From: Blautia caecimuris
GTDB lineage: Bacteria > Bacillota > Clostridia > Lachnospirales > Lachnospiraceae
Assembly (NCBI RefSeq): GCF_024622975.1
Contig: NZ_JANJZT010000007.1
Coordinates: 1-64,000 of the forward strand
Direction: 5' to 3'
DNA: 64,000 bases
The position numbers and the translations under genes are program-made. Shown here piece by piece: positions 33,678 to 43,532 of this stretch; position 1 is the first letter of the stretch, and every line of letters begins with the position of its first letter. Under the pieces are notes generated by a model that made no database searches, had not been told where the DNA came from, and worked only from the letters and a program-made list of their open reading frames with translations.

Positions 33678-35882
33678 TTACTCTGCTTTCTCAAAAGTAA
33701 GAGGATAAGTTCCAAGCTGCTGATATTCGCCATTGATCATTTCGGATACAGAAAGAGTTCCCTCGCTTACCCCCGGGCTTCCTGTAATATCCAGTTTGTA
33801 AGGGAAGGTAAGAGTCTCTCCGTCTACAACTGTAGTTGCCTCAGATTCTCCGTTTACTTCCTGGATCAGCTCCAGACGCAGCGCGCCTCCCTTGTAGTCC
33901 TGAGGCGTATTCAGACTCTGTGTACATTTCCATACTTCTCCGTTTGCCGCTGCCTGCTGCTGAGCAGATGTGTCTGCGCTTGTCTGTGCTCCAGAACTGT
34001 CTGCCGCCGGTTCTGCTTCAGGCGGCTGATCTCCGGAGCTTACCACAAGACTGGCCGGCTCATCCGGATCCGCAGTTTCTTCTGCTTCCGGTGACTGAGA
34101 AATAACCTGACCTGCCGGTACATCCGCACTCTGCTGCTTCGTGATATTGATCTCCAGCCACTTACCAAACTCTGTTACGGCCTCTTCCTCTGTCTTTCCT
34201 ACAACACTGGGAACCAGAGCGCCCTCTCCCCAGTCAAGTCCTCTGCTGACAGTAAGAGTTACGGTATCTCCTGATTTTGCAACAGAACCTGCTTCCGGAG
34301 AAACTGCGATCACATATCCTGGTTCCACATCCGGCCATTCCATTCCATCTGTATCATCTGTATCCGCACTGTATTCTTTCTGAACATTTACCGTAAGTCC
34401 CATATCCTCCAGAGATTTCTGATAAGCATATGCAGTTACTGTCTCATCATACTCCGGAATAGTCAGCTCTTCCTGCCCCTTACTGATATAATACTTCAGA
34501 GTTGTATATGCCTCAACCTTTGTTCCTGCCGGAATATCCTGGGAAGAGATTCTTCCTTTTTCCTGATCAGACGCTTCCTCGCCAACCATCTGCTTGCCAA
34601 GGTTGACAGCCTCCACAAGAGCCTTTGCCTCTTCCTCGGTCTTTCCTACCAGATCCGGGACCTCAACCATGCCTTCATCTTTATTATCAGCCTGCTGCAC
34701 CTGTCCCGGCTCTTCTGTCTTGTCAAAAACGCCCGTATTTTTCACAATAAGAAATACGCCGCCTGCAAGAACCGCCGCTCCTGCAAGAAGTGCGACAATT
34801 GTTACTGCTCTGCTTGTAGTTCTGCGTTTTTTCTTTTTCTTCTTTCTTCTTTCTGCAGCGCGTCTGCGCTCATACTCTCTGTCATCATCACCGTCGTCAT
34901 AGTCGGTCTCGTATTCTTCTTCCTCAAGCATCTCTACTTCAGGTTTTCTCTGAGCCGCTCTGTTTTTCTGAGTGTGTTTGATCTCGCCCAGCTCCTCGTC
35001 TGAGATCACAACGGTCTTGGCATCTGTGTCCACTACGTCGTTCAGCTTTACAAAATTTCCCTGAGGATCGATGAGAGAATGCTTCAGATCTGCGATCACA
35101 TCCTCCATTTTTTCGTAACGACGTCCTACGCTTTTCTGTGTGCATTTAAAAATAATCTGCTCCAGACTGTAAGGAAGATTTTCTGTGTAAACGCTTGGAG
35201 GAACCATTTCCTCCTGCAGATGCTTGATAGCAATGGCTACTGTAGTATCTCCGTCAAAGGGAACGCGTCCGGTAACCATCTCGTACAAAGTGATGCCAAG
35301 TGAATAGATATCAGATTTCTCATCACTGTAGCCGCCGCGCACCTGCTCCGGTGAACTGTAATGAACAGATCCCATAACATTGGAACTGATCGTATTGGAG
35401 GAAGCTGCTCTGGCAATGCCAAAATCTGTTACCTTCACCTTTCCGTCTGTGGAAATGATAATATTCTGAGGCTTCACATCACGGTGAACAATTCCATGAT
35501 TGTGGGCTGCCTCCAGTCCCATGGAAACCTGGATTGCAATACTGGTCGCCTCTTTAATAGAAAGCTTTCCTTTTTTTGCAATATATTCCTTCAGGGTGAT
35601 TCCCTCTATCAGTTCCATGACAATGTAATAAACGCCTTCATCATCGCCTACGTCAAATACATTAACAATATTCGGATGTGTCAGTCCGGCTGCTGCCTGA
35701 GCCTCGCTTCTGAATTTCCGGATAAAGGTTTTGTCCTCCCGGAACTCCGGCTTCAGCACCTTAACCGCAACAAAACGGTTCAGCTTATGATCCTTTGCTT
35801 TATACACATCGGCCATGCCGCCTGTGCCTATTTTCCCTAAAACCTCATAACGCTCCGCTATGATCATTCCTGCTTTTAACAT
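33678..35882 (-). CDS. prkC: PASTA-domain serine/threonine kinase (PrkC/PknB type)
   Basis: 734 residues. The kinase domain has a Gly loop (GKIGTGGMADVYKAKD), FVAVKVLKPE (catalytic Lys), GIVHRDVKPQNIII and VTDFGIARA. A basic stretch (RRKKKKKKRRTTSRAVTIVA) precedes one membrane helix (about residue 365). Three PASTA domains follow (VEVPDLVGKTEEEAKAL; a diverged one from LTIPEYDETVTAY; LVPSVVGKTEEEAVTEF), then an Ala/Gln-rich linker and a small beta domain. PASTA repeats sense muropeptides or lipid II. The ATG overlaps the phosphatase stop. Confidence 0.96.
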   Translation of the reverse strand: MLKAGMIIAERYEVLGKIGTGGMADVYKAKDHKLNRFVAVKVLKPEFREDKTFIRKFRSEAQAAAGLTHPNIVNVFDVGDDEGVYYIVMELIEGITLKEYIAKKGKLSIKEATSIAIQVSMGLEAAHNHGIVHRDVKPQNIIISTDGKVKVTDFGIARAASSNTISSNVMGSVHYSSPEQVRGGYSDEKSDIYSLGITLYEMVTGRVPFDGDTTVAIAIKHLQEEMVPPSVYTENLPYSLEQIIFKCTQKSVGRRYEKMEDVIADLKHSLIDPQGNFVKLNDVVDTDAKTVVISDEELGEIKHTQKNRAAQRKPEVEMLEEEEYETDYDDGDDDREYERRRAAERRKKKKKKRRTTSRAVTIVALLAGAAVLAGGVFLIVKNTGVFDKTEEPGQVQQADNKDEGMVEVPDLVGKTEEEAKALVEAVNLGKQMVGEEASDQEKGRISSQDIPAGTKVEAYTTLKYYISKGQEELTIPEYDETVTAYAYQKSLEDMGLTVNVQKEYSADTDDTDGMEWPDVEPGYVIAVSPEAGSVAKSGDTVTLTVSRGLDWGEGALVPSVVGKTEEEAVTEFGKWLEINITKQQSADVPAGQVISQSPEAEETADPDEPASLVVSSGDQPPEAEPAADSSGAQTSADTSAQQQAAANGEVWKCTQSLNTPQDYKGGALRLELIQEVNGESEATTVVDGETLTFPYKLDITGSPGVSEGTLSVSEMINGEYQQLGTYPLTFEKAE

Positions 35883-36622
35883 TTGTCCACCTCATTTGTG
35901 AATGGTTCTACTAAAACCACTGCAATGTTGTCCTTACCGCCGTTCTGGTTTGCTTCTCTTAAGAGTTTTTCTCCTTTTTCCGGCAGCTGGTCTGTCCCAT
36001 TCTGTATGATTTCTTCAATCTTAGCGTCCTCTACCATGTTGCTCAGTCCGTCGGAACACATCAGGATCGTGCTTCCCGGCTCCAGCTGAAGATCAAAAAA
36101 ATCAATATCAACAGTTCTTTCCGCTCCCAGCGCTCTTGTAATGATATTTTTGTCCGGGTGATTTCTTGCCTCTTCCGGCTTGATCTCTCCCATTCTCACC
36201 ATTTCCTGCACCAGAGAGTGATCTTTGGTAACCTGGTGAATCTGCCCCTGGATCAGATACAGGCGGCTGTCCCCCACATTTGCCACATATGCATAATGTC
36301 CCACAATTGTTGCCACCACAATTGTAGTCCCCATTCCTCTGAGGTCTTCCTCTTCCTGCGCGCGGGTCAGAATTTCCGCGTTGGCAGTTTCAATGGCATG
36401 ACGGATCACCTTGACCGGGTTAAAATCCGCGTCTTTCCGAATCTCGTCCACTAATATCTGAACTGCGTGGGAAGATGCAAAATCTCCCGCGTTATGACCG
36501 CCCATTCCATCAGCAACGACAAACAGATTGGGAAGATTCCCTACCGGGTCTTTGGACACGAACACATAATCCTGGTTCATTTTCCGCTTCTGCCCCACAT
36601 CTGTAGCTGAATATACCCTCAT
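35876..36622 (-). CDS. stp: PP2C-family serine/threonine phosphatase (Stp/PrpC)
   Basis: 248 residues with the PP2C metal-binding motifs VGQKRKMNQDYVFV, VVADGMGGHNAGDFAS, VGDSRLYLIQ, VTKDHSLVQEM, MCSDGLSNMV and GGKDNIAVVLVE. It removes phosphate from targets of the PASTA kinase encoded directly downstream. The TGA of rlmN ends two bases before its ATG. Confidence 0.97.
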   Translation of the reverse strand: MRVYSATDVGQKRKMNQDYVFVSKDPVGNLPNLFVVADGMGGHNAGDFASSHAVQILVDEIRKDADFNPVKVIRHAIETANAEILTRAQEEEDLRGMGTTIVVATIVGHYAYVANVGDSRLYLIQGQIHQVTKDHSLVQEMVRMGEIKPEEARNHPDKNIITRALGAERTVDIDFFDLQLEPGSTILMCSDGLSNMVEDAKIEEIIQNGTDQLPEKGEKLLREANQNGGKDNIAVVLVEPFTNEVDKC

Positions 36623-36623
36623 G

Positions 36624-37664
36624 TCACTTCTCGCTTTCTGTTTTTTCCATATACCTTTTTCTTAGTTGCCCACAGGCACCGTCTATGTCGCTGCCCATTT
36701 CCCTTCTAATAGTACCATTAATTCCACATTTTTCAAGATTTATTTTGAAATTCTCCACTGCCTGGCGTGTAGAACGTACAAAAGAACGCTCTCTGACAGG
36801 ATTCACAGGAATCAGGTTCACATGGCAGTTCAGTCCCTTCAGACGGCCTGCCAGCTCCCTAGCATTTTCCTCGCTGTCGTTTACCCCTGCTACCAGGCTG
36901 TATTCAAATGTAATTCTCCGTCCTGTTTTATCAAAATAATTCCTGCATGCCTCCAGAAGCTCATCCATACTGTATTTTTTGGCAATCGGCATCAGCTCCT
37001 GCCTCTTTTCATCATTTGGAGCATGGAGAGATACCGCAAGAGTCATCTGAAACTTCTCCTCTGCCAGCTCATACATTTTCGGTACAAGTCCGCAGGTGGA
37101 CACAGTCAGATTCCTCTGACTGAGATGAAGTCCGCCTTCCTCTGTAAGAATATGGATAAATCTCAGAAGATTATCATAATTATCCAGAGGTTCTCCGGAT
37201 CCCATGACTACAACATTGGAAACTCTTTCCCCTATGGATGCCTGTATCCGGTAGATCTGATCCAGCATTTCAGAAGGCAGAAGATTTCTGGCAAGCCCTC
37301 CGATGGTGGATGCGCAGAATCTGCAGCCCATTCTGCAGCCTGCCTGTGAGGAAATGCACACAGAGTTTCCATATTTATATTTCATAAGCACACTTTCGAT
37401 CATATTTCCGTCGCTGAGCCGGAACAGATACTTCCGTGTACCGTCAGTTTCTGAAATCTGTACGTCCACTGTTTCCAGAGCCGTGATAGGATAAGCTTCC
37501 AGTTTCTGTTTCAGACTTTTGGGAAGGTTTGTCATTTCTTCCCAGGAAGCTGCCAGATGCTCATGAAGCCAGCTGTAAATCTGTTTTGCCCGGAAAGGCT
37601 TTTCCCCCAGCTCTGTCATCAGCTCCTTCAGTTCTGTCAGTGTCATTGATTTAATATCTGTCAT
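36624..37664 (-). CDS. rlmN: Dual-specificity rRNA/tRNA adenine C2-methyltransferase
   Basis: 346 residues from the ATG at 37664 (AAGGA nine bases upstream). The radical SAM motif is SSQAGCRMGCRFCAS (CxxxCxxC), with VVMGSGEPLDNYDNLLRF and VNLIPVNPVRE; the C-terminal methylatable Cys is in DIDGACGQL. It methylates C2 of A2503 in 23S rRNA and A37 of some tRNAs. A longer frame to 37712 overlaps rsmB and is not needed. Confidence 0.96.
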   Translation of the reverse strand: MTDIKSMTLTELKELMTELGEKPFRAKQIYSWLHEHLAASWEEMTNLPKSLKQKLEAYPITALETVDVQISETDGTRKYLFRLSDGNMIESVLMKYKYGNSVCISSQAGCRMGCRFCASTIGGLARNLLPSEMLDQIYRIQASIGERVSNVVVMGSGEPLDNYDNLLRFIHILTEEGGLHLSQRNLTVSTCGLVPKMYELAEEKFQMTLAVSLHAPNDEKRQELMPIAKKYSMDELLEACRNYFDKTGRRITFEYSLVAGVNDSEENARELAGRLKGLNCHVNLIPVNPVRERSFVRSTRQAVENFKINLEKCGINGTIRREMGSDIDGACGQLRKRYMEKTESEK

Positions 37665-37668
37665 TGAT

Positions 37669-39021
37669 CTATTTCCTTCTGAATCTTGCAATAAAAAATC
37701 CGTCTGTTCCATGAACGCCCGGAAGCAGCTGCAGATATCCCAGAGCAGTTGTCTCAGATTTCAGTTCGTCTGGAATATACTCGTCAATGCTTTCCAGCTT
37801 AAAAGGATGATTGTTCATGAACCACATCATATTTTCTTCATTTTCCTCTTTTGCAATGGTACAGGTACTGAAAATAAGCACGCCTCTGGGCTTGACATAT
37901 TCAGCAGCTTTGTCCAGGATATTCCGCTGGAGGATTACCAGCTCTTCCTGTTTCTGCGCAGTAGAACGATATTTGATCTCTGGCTTCTTGCCAATGACTC
38001 CATAGCCGGAGCACGGCACATCTGCCAGTACAATATCTGCCTGACATTCCGAATCCACATCGAATACAGTCGCATCCTTTACCTTTGCCTGAACGTTGAT
38101 TGCTCCGGCGCGATGTATGTTTTCTTCGATGAGATCCACCTTATACTGGCTCACATCCCGGGCATCCACGGTTCCAAAGCCTTCCATCTTATCACCCATA
38201 TGAAGACTTTTTCCTCCCGGTGCCGCACAGAGGTCGATCACATAATCTCCCTTTGAAGGATTGGCAATTTCCGCAACAAGCATGGAGCTTACATCCTGAA
38301 CCATGATCTTTCCCTGGATAAAAGCATCCAGAGCAAGAATATGATTAAAATCCGAGATTTTTTTTGCATAGGGAAGATACGGAGCATCCTCCACAGTCAC
38401 TCCCTGCGCCCGAAGGCTTTCACAGGTTTCCTCCACAGAATTCAGATATGTACGGCAGCGTACAGTCAGTGATTTTTCTTCCAGAAAATCCGCCAGCATT
38501 TTTTCTGTAGTTTCCTCACCATACACATTCAGCCACCGGAGCACCAGCGGCTCCGGCATGGAATATTTTACAGAAAGATACTTTACCAGATTCTTTTCTC
38601 TGGAAGGATACTCAAGCTCGTCCATCTGTCTTGCCACGGTACGGAGAACTCCGTTTACAAAAGGCTTCAGATTATAAAAGCCTTTTTTCTGTGCAAGCTT
38701 TACTGCCTCGTTGCACACAGCGCTGTCCGGCACCCTGTCCATAAATTTCAGCTGATATACAGCGCTTCTCAGGATCTCTCGGATAGGCGGTTTCATTTTA
38801 TCTACTGTTATCTTTGAAAAAGAATTAATAATATAGTCAATATAAATCCTGTATTCCAGAGTTCCCTCGCACACTCTTGTTACGAAGGCGCGCTCCTGCT
38901 TGGGAAGGAACTGGTATTTTGACAACGCATTACGGATGGCAATATGGCTGTGTTCCCCCTCCTCGTCGATCTGAAGAAGGATCTCCAGGATCATTTCTCT
39001 TGTATTGATGCCGTTAGTCAT
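37669..39021 (-). CDS. rsmB: 16S rRNA (cytosine-967-C5)-methyltransferase
   Basis: 450 residues from the ATG at 39021, which overlaps the end of the zinc peptidase gene. The N-terminal NusB-like RNA-binding domain (about residues 1-140) is followed by a Rossmann methyltransferase with DLCAAPGGKSLHMGDKM (SAM), DVPCSGYGVIGKKPEI (PCS catalytic Cys) and STCTIAKEENEENM (TCT Cys). It methylates C967 of 16S rRNA. GGAGG lies 11 bases upstream. Confidence 0.95.
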   Translation of the reverse strand: MTNGINTREMILEILLQIDEEGEHSHIAIRNALSKYQFLPKQERAFVTRVCEGTLEYRIYIDYIINSFSKITVDKMKPPIREILRSAVYQLKFMDRVPDSAVCNEAVKLAQKKGFYNLKPFVNGVLRTVARQMDELEYPSREKNLVKYLSVKYSMPEPLVLRWLNVYGEETTEKMLADFLEEKSLTVRCRTYLNSVEETCESLRAQGVTVEDAPYLPYAKKISDFNHILALDAFIQGKIMVQDVSSMLVAEIANPSKGDYVIDLCAAPGGKSLHMGDKMEGFGTVDARDVSQYKVDLIEENIHRAGAINVQAKVKDATVFDVDSECQADIVLADVPCSGYGVIGKKPEIKYRSTAQKQEELVILQRNILDKAAEYVKPRGVLIFSTCTIAKEENEENMMWFMNNHPFKLESIDEYIPDELKSETTALGYLQLLPGVHGTDGFFIARFRRK

Positions 39022-39715
39022 CGTTTCTACGTCCTCCTGCAAGAATAATCAGCCTCAAAAGCTGAAGAATTGATGATACCAGCGCCGCTACATAAGTAAG
39101 AGCCGCTGCTGTCAAAACCTTTCTCGCTCCTGAATTTTCCTCTCTTCCCAGAATCCCCGTAGTTTCCAGCATACGCAGAGCCCGTGAAGAGGCATTGATC
39201 TCCACCGGAAGAGTCACAAGCTGAAACAGAACTGCCAGAGAAAACAGAATGATTCCCGCTGTGATCAGAGGGCGGATACTCATAATAAGCCCCAGGAAAA
39301 ACAGCGGCCAGGACAATGTACTTCCAAAGTTTGCAAGAGGAACAATGGCGCTTCGGATCTCCAGAGGCGCATAATGAATGGCATGCTGAATAGCGTGTCC
39401 GCACTCATGAGCCGCCACTCCCACTGCAGCCAGAGAGGACTGGCCAAAGATATCCTGAGAAAGATTTACTGTTTTTGTTCTGGGATCATAATGGTCTGTA
39501 AGACTTCCCGACACAGCGCGCACCTGTACGTCTGTAATGCCTGCCGCCTGAAGGATTCTTCTTGCAGCCTGCTCTCCGGTAAGCCCGGAAGCGCTTCTGA
39601 CACCTCTGTACTTTGCAAAAGTACTTTTCAGCTTTGCAGAGGCTGCCACAGAAAGAAGCATTCCTATTATCAGAAGTATATATGTTCTGTCATAATAAAA
39701 ACCATATCCGTACAT
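39014..39715 (-). CDS. Zinc metallopeptidase, YugP / COG2738 type
   Basis: 233 residues. An N-terminal membrane helix (TYILLIIGMLLSVAASAKLK), then SGLTGEQAARRILQAAGI, DHYDPRTKTVNLSQDIF, and the zinc site VGVAAHECGHAIQHAIHYAP (HExxH as HECGH). At least three further hydrophobic segments follow. The family is widespread in Firmicutes in this operon between fmt and rsmB; its substrate is not established. AGGAG is upstream of the ATG. Confidence 0.9.
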   Translation of the reverse strand: MYGYGFYYDRTYILLIIGMLLSVAASAKLKSTFAKYRGVRSASGLTGEQAARRILQAAGITDVQVRAVSGSLTDHYDPRTKTVNLSQDIFGQSSLAAVGVAAHECGHAIQHAIHYAPLEIRSAIVPLANFGSTLSWPLFFLGLIMSIRPLITAGIILFSLAVLFQLVTLPVEINASSRALRMLETTGILGREENSGARKVLTAAALTYVAALVSSILQLLRLIILAGGRRNDD

Positions 39716-39721
39716 GTCTTA

Positions 39722-40687
39722 TCACTCCTTATGATCTCTCAGCACTGTTCCCGGCTCCACCTGATATCCTCTGAGGAAAGACGCTGCGTCCATACGTTTC
39801 TTTCCCTCCAGCTGGACCTCTGTCAGTACCAGAATGTCTTTTCCGCAGGCAACATGAATCCCTTCTCTGTCCGAATCTGCCGCGATCACAGTTCCCGGTG
39901 CTGCTGAAGGTTTTCCGTCTCCGTTCAGCACAGATACTACAGAAGCCTCCCAGATTTTAAAGGTTTTCCCATTCAGAAAGGTATAAGCGCTCGGCCATGG
40001 GTTCATGCCCCTGACAAGACGTTCAAGCTCCTGAGCGCTTTTACGAAAGTCCATAAGTCCCATCTGCTTGGTGATCATAGAAGCATATGGCGTAGGACTT
40101 TCCTCCGGCTGTTTTTCCATCACTGCTGTTCTGTCAAAAACAGAAGGAAGGGTTTTTACCAGAAGGTCTGCTCCCAGATCTGCCAGCTTGTCAAAAAGAC
40201 TGCCTCCTGTTTCCTTTTCATCCAGAGTGACAGCTGTCTGAGATATCATATCTCCGGTATCCAGTCCTGTTCCCATCTGCATAATGGTTACGCCTGATTC
40301 CTTTTCCCCGTCAATAACCGCCTGCTGGATAGGCGCGGCGCCTCTGTACTTTGGAAGAAGAGAGGCATGGATATTAATGCATCCAAATTCCGGAAGCTCC
40401 AGAATCGCCTTGGGAATGATCTGACCAAAAGCTGCCACAACAATAATATCCGGGTTCAGTTCTTTTAAAACTTCCATAAATTCCGGATCTCTGACTTTTT
40501 TCGGCTGATATACCGGAATCCCGTGTTTCAGCGCTTCCTCCTTTACCGGGGTGGGAAGAAGAGTTTTTCCTCTGCCCTTTGGCTTATCCGGCTGCGTTAC
40601 AACTGCCGTAACCTCGTATCCGTTTTTTACAAGAGCGGCAAGAGGCGGCACTGCAAAATCCGGAGTTCCCATATAAACAATTTTCAT
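39722..40687 (-). CDS. fmt: Methionyl-tRNA formyltransferase
   Basis: 321 residues beginning MKIVYMGTPDFAVPPLAALV, with CINIHASLLPKYRGAAPIQQ (catalytic Asn/His and the SLLP loop), ETGVTIM-like ESGVTIMQMGTGLDTGDM and a C-terminal OB-like domain. It formylates initiator Met-tRNA. It lies three bases after def, whose product removes the same formyl group. GAGGTG is upstream of the ATG. Confidence 0.97.
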   Translation of the reverse strand: MKIVYMGTPDFAVPPLAALVKNGYEVTAVVTQPDKPKGRGKTLLPTPVKEEALKHGIPVYQPKKVRDPEFMEVLKELNPDIIVVAAFGQIIPKAILELPEFGCINIHASLLPKYRGAAPIQQAVIDGEKESGVTIMQMGTGLDTGDMISQTAVTLDEKETGGSLFDKLADLGADLLVKTLPSVFDRTAVMEKQPEESPTPYASMITKQMGLMDFRKSAQELERLVRGMNPWPSAYTFLNGKTFKIWEASVVSVLNGDGKPSAAPGTVIAADSDREGIHVACGKDILVLTEVQLEGKKRMDAASFLRGYQVEPGTVLRDHKE

Positions 40688-40690
40688 ATT

Positions 40691-41167
40691 TTACACCTCG
40701 TCATCATCATAAACCGTTCTGTGAAGTTCTCCCTCCACAAGCTCTGTGTACATTTTTCCATCCAGGTGGTCGATCTCGTGACAGAACGCTCTTGCAAGAA
40801 GCTCGGTTCCCTCATAGACCACCTCTTCCATATTTTCATCAAGAGCCTTTACTTTTACATAATTGGGACGTGTAACCTGTCCCGCCATTCCCGGAACACT
40901 GAGACAGCCTTCGTCTCCGGTCTGCTCTCCGGAGGTTTCCAGAATCTCCGGATTAATAAGAACCATCGGACCGTCTCCTACGTCAATAGTAACCACGCGC
41001 TTCAGAATACCTACCTGAGGAGCAGCAAGTCCCACGCCCATTTCCTCATACATGGTATCCAGCATGTCAAAAATCAGTGTGCGGAGCTTGGGCGTCATTT
41101 CTGTTACAGGTCTGCTTACCTTTGTTAATACCGGATCCCCTTCAGTTCTTATTTTTCTAAGTGCCAT
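40691..41167 (-). CDS. def: Peptide deformylase
   Basis: 158 residues with the three deformylase motifs: GVGLAAPQVGILKRV, EGCLSVPGMAGQV (metal Cys) and FCHEIDHLDGKMY (HExxH-type metal ligands). It removes N-formyl from nascent proteins. It is co-transcribed with fmt and priA. GGGAG is upstream of the ATG. Length is at the short end for the family, as in other clostridia. Confidence 0.97.
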   Translation of the reverse strand: MALRKIRTEGDPVLTKVSRPVTEMTPKLRTLIFDMLDTMYEEMGVGLAAPQVGILKRVVTIDVGDGPMVLINPEILETSGEQTGDEGCLSVPGMAGQVTRPNYVKVKALDENMEEVVYEGTELLARAFCHEIDHLDGKMYTELVEGELHRTVYDDDEV

Positions 41168-41290
41168 AATTCATTCTCCCTTCTATGGTGATTCTCTTGT
41201 GTACTTTTGCAGATCATCATTCCTGCACGGAGTATCTTCCGGCAGTTTTCTGTATCGTCGTATCTCTGCCGCAAGACTTCTCTTTGTGCA

Positions 41291-43504
41291 TCAGATGTAA
41301 TCATACTGTATATGTAATTTCCGAAAACCGGAATTGATCTCTATGTATTTTTCAAATTTATTTTTTATGTCCAGAAGAACACTTTCCTGGCTGTGCTTCA
41401 GATACAGGACCTTTCTGTACACATCGTTTACCTTTCCTACGGAAGCCCAGGCAGGTCCGATAATATGAAGCTCTTTCCCCGGACTGACTCTCTCCGCAAA
41501 CTTTCTCAGAAAGTCCATTCCTTTTTCCAGAAGCTCTTCATCCTCTCCTGATCCGAGAACAGACAGCATGTGCGCAGCAGGAGGATAGTCCAGAAGAGTG
41601 CGGTAGCTCATTTCCTCTTCATAAAATTTTTCATAGTCCTGCTCTGCTGCAGCCTGGATGCTGTAATGATCCGGATGATAGGTCTGTATCACAGCCTCTC
41701 CCGGCTTTTTTCCCCTTCCGGATCTTCCCACCGCCTGAGTGAGAAGCTGAAAGGTTCTTTCTGCGCACTGATAATCAGAAGCATTCAGAGAAAGGTCTGC
41801 CGCTATGGCACCTACCAGTGTCACATCCGGAAAATCATGTCCCTTGACGATCATCTGAGTTCCCACCAGAATGTCCGCCTCATGGGCTGCAAAGGAAGAA
41901 AGAATCTGTTCATAGCTTCCTTTTGTTCTGGTGGTATCGTAATCCATGCGCAGAATACCGGCTTTTGGAAAACATTTATGAAGAACAGCCTCTATCTGCT
42001 GAGTTCCCGCCTTAAATCCTCCGATATACGGCGAACCGCAGGAGGGACATACCTCTGCTTTTGGCCTCTGATAGCCGCAGTAATGACAGATCATTTTTCC
42101 ATTGTTATGTTCAGCCAGAGCGACGTCGCAGTGAGGACATTTCAGCACCTCCCCGCAGGAACGGCAGGATACAAATCCCGCATAACCGCGCCTGTTTAAA
42201 AACAGCATGGTCTGTTCTCCTGCATTGAGCCTCTGCTCAATGGCAGCTTTTAGCTTTCTGCTTAAAATCGACCGGTTCCCTGCTTTTAATTCTTCCCTTA
42301 AATCTACAATTGATACTTCAGGAAGAGGACGTTTTTCATACCGGTCTGTCATTTTTACCAGCGCATACTCCCCGGAAACAGCCTTTGTATATGCTTCAAG
42401 AGAAGGAGTCGCTGAGCCAAGCACAACCCTGGCTCCTTCCATCAAAGCTCTCCGGACTGCCGTTTCTCTGGCATGATATCTCGGGCTGCTTTCACTTTTG
42501 TAGGTCTGCTCATGCTCCTCATCAATGATGATAAGTCCAAGATTTGAAAACGGGGTAAAAAGAGCCGAGCGGGGACCTACCATAATCTGTATTTCCCCGC
42601 GTCTGGCTCTTTTAAACTGATCATACCTCTCTCCGGGCGAAAGCCTGGAATTCAGTACAGAGACTTTTTCTCCAAACCATCCGTAAAATCTTCTTACTGT
42701 CTGATAAGTAAGAGCAATCTCCGGAATCAGAACGATCACCTGCTGTCCTTTTTCCGCCACCGTCTGTATCAGCTTCATATACACCTGAGTTTTTCCGCTT
42801 CCTGTAATTCCATGGATCAGAACCGGACGGGGAGCAGGTCTGTCCCACTCCCTTTTTATTTCTTCGAAGGCTCTCTGCTGTACCGGTGTCAGAACGGACA
42901 GCTCTTCTCTCGGAATCACATCCCCGTCCACAGACATACGGTATACTTCATCCTGCTCTATACGGACAATTCCTTTTTCTGCCAGAGGCTTCAGAACAGA
43001 AGCATTGATCCTGAGCCTTGCCGCAGCTTCTGTATAATCCAGGCTTCCCTCTTCCAGCAAAGCCCTGACCAGTCTTGCTCTGGCCTTACACCTGCCGGAT
43101 TCAAGGGTTTGGGCAAGCTTTTCCGCCTCTTTCCTTTCCACATTCAGACAGATCATCCGCTTTTCCTTTGCCCGGATCTTTTCTCTTACAGGAAGCACGG
43201 TTTTCAGAGCCTGAGCCATTGTGGAGCCATAACGCTCCCTCATCCAGGCAGCCAGGGAAACCAGCCTGGCTTCTGTTGTTTCCTGACTGCTGAGAAGCTT
43301 CCCAACCGGCTTCAGCTTTTCCGGTGATATTTTCGGTTCCCGGGAAAGTCCGATCACATATCCCTTTCGCTGACAGTTTCCAAAGGGAACTGCGGCAACC
43401 ATACCGACACGTATCTCTGATTCCAGTTCCTCAGGAACTATATACTGAAAGCTTCTGTCCAGCTTTTCATGGGATATGTCTATGATAATATCTGCATAAA
43501 TCAT
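41291..43504 (-). CDS. priA: Primosomal protein N' (replication restart helicase PriA)
   Basis: 737 residues. The N-terminal 3'-binding domain starts MIYADIIIDISHEKLDRSFQ. The helicase core has GITGSGKTQVYMKLIQ (Walker A), IIIDEEHEQTYKSE (Walker B) and motif VI around QAVGRSGRGKKPGEAV. The zinc region has paired Cys (CRSCGEVLKCPHC, CHYCG, CPSCGSPYIGG). PriA reloads DnaB at stalled forks. The 123-base gap to def has no terminator visible, so the operon likely continues. Confidence 0.97.
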   Translation of the reverse strand: MIYADIIIDISHEKLDRSFQYIVPEELESEIRVGMVAAVPFGNCQRKGYVIGLSREPKISPEKLKPVGKLLSSQETTEARLVSLAAWMRERYGSTMAQALKTVLPVREKIRAKEKRMICLNVERKEAEKLAQTLESGRCKARARLVRALLEEGSLDYTEAAARLRINASVLKPLAEKGIVRIEQDEVYRMSVDGDVIPREELSVLTPVQQRAFEEIKREWDRPAPRPVLIHGITGSGKTQVYMKLIQTVAEKGQQVIVLIPEIALTYQTVRRFYGWFGEKVSVLNSRLSPGERYDQFKRARRGEIQIMVGPRSALFTPFSNLGLIIIDEEHEQTYKSESSPRYHARETAVRRALMEGARVVLGSATPSLEAYTKAVSGEYALVKMTDRYEKRPLPEVSIVDLREELKAGNRSILSRKLKAAIEQRLNAGEQTMLFLNRRGYAGFVSCRSCGEVLKCPHCDVALAEHNNGKMICHYCGYQRPKAEVCPSCGSPYIGGFKAGTQQIEAVLHKCFPKAGILRMDYDTTRTKGSYEQILSSFAAHEADILVGTQMIVKGHDFPDVTLVGAIAADLSLNASDYQCAERTFQLLTQAVGRSGRGKKPGEAVIQTYHPDHYSIQAAAEQDYEKFYEEEMSYRTLLDYPPAAHMLSVLGSGEDEELLEKGMDFLRKFAERVSPGKELHIIGPAWASVGKVNDVYRKVLYLKHSQESVLLDIKNKFEKYIEINSGFRKLHIQYDYI

Positions 43505-43532
43505 GCAATCTCTCTTTCTTGCTGCCAGACAG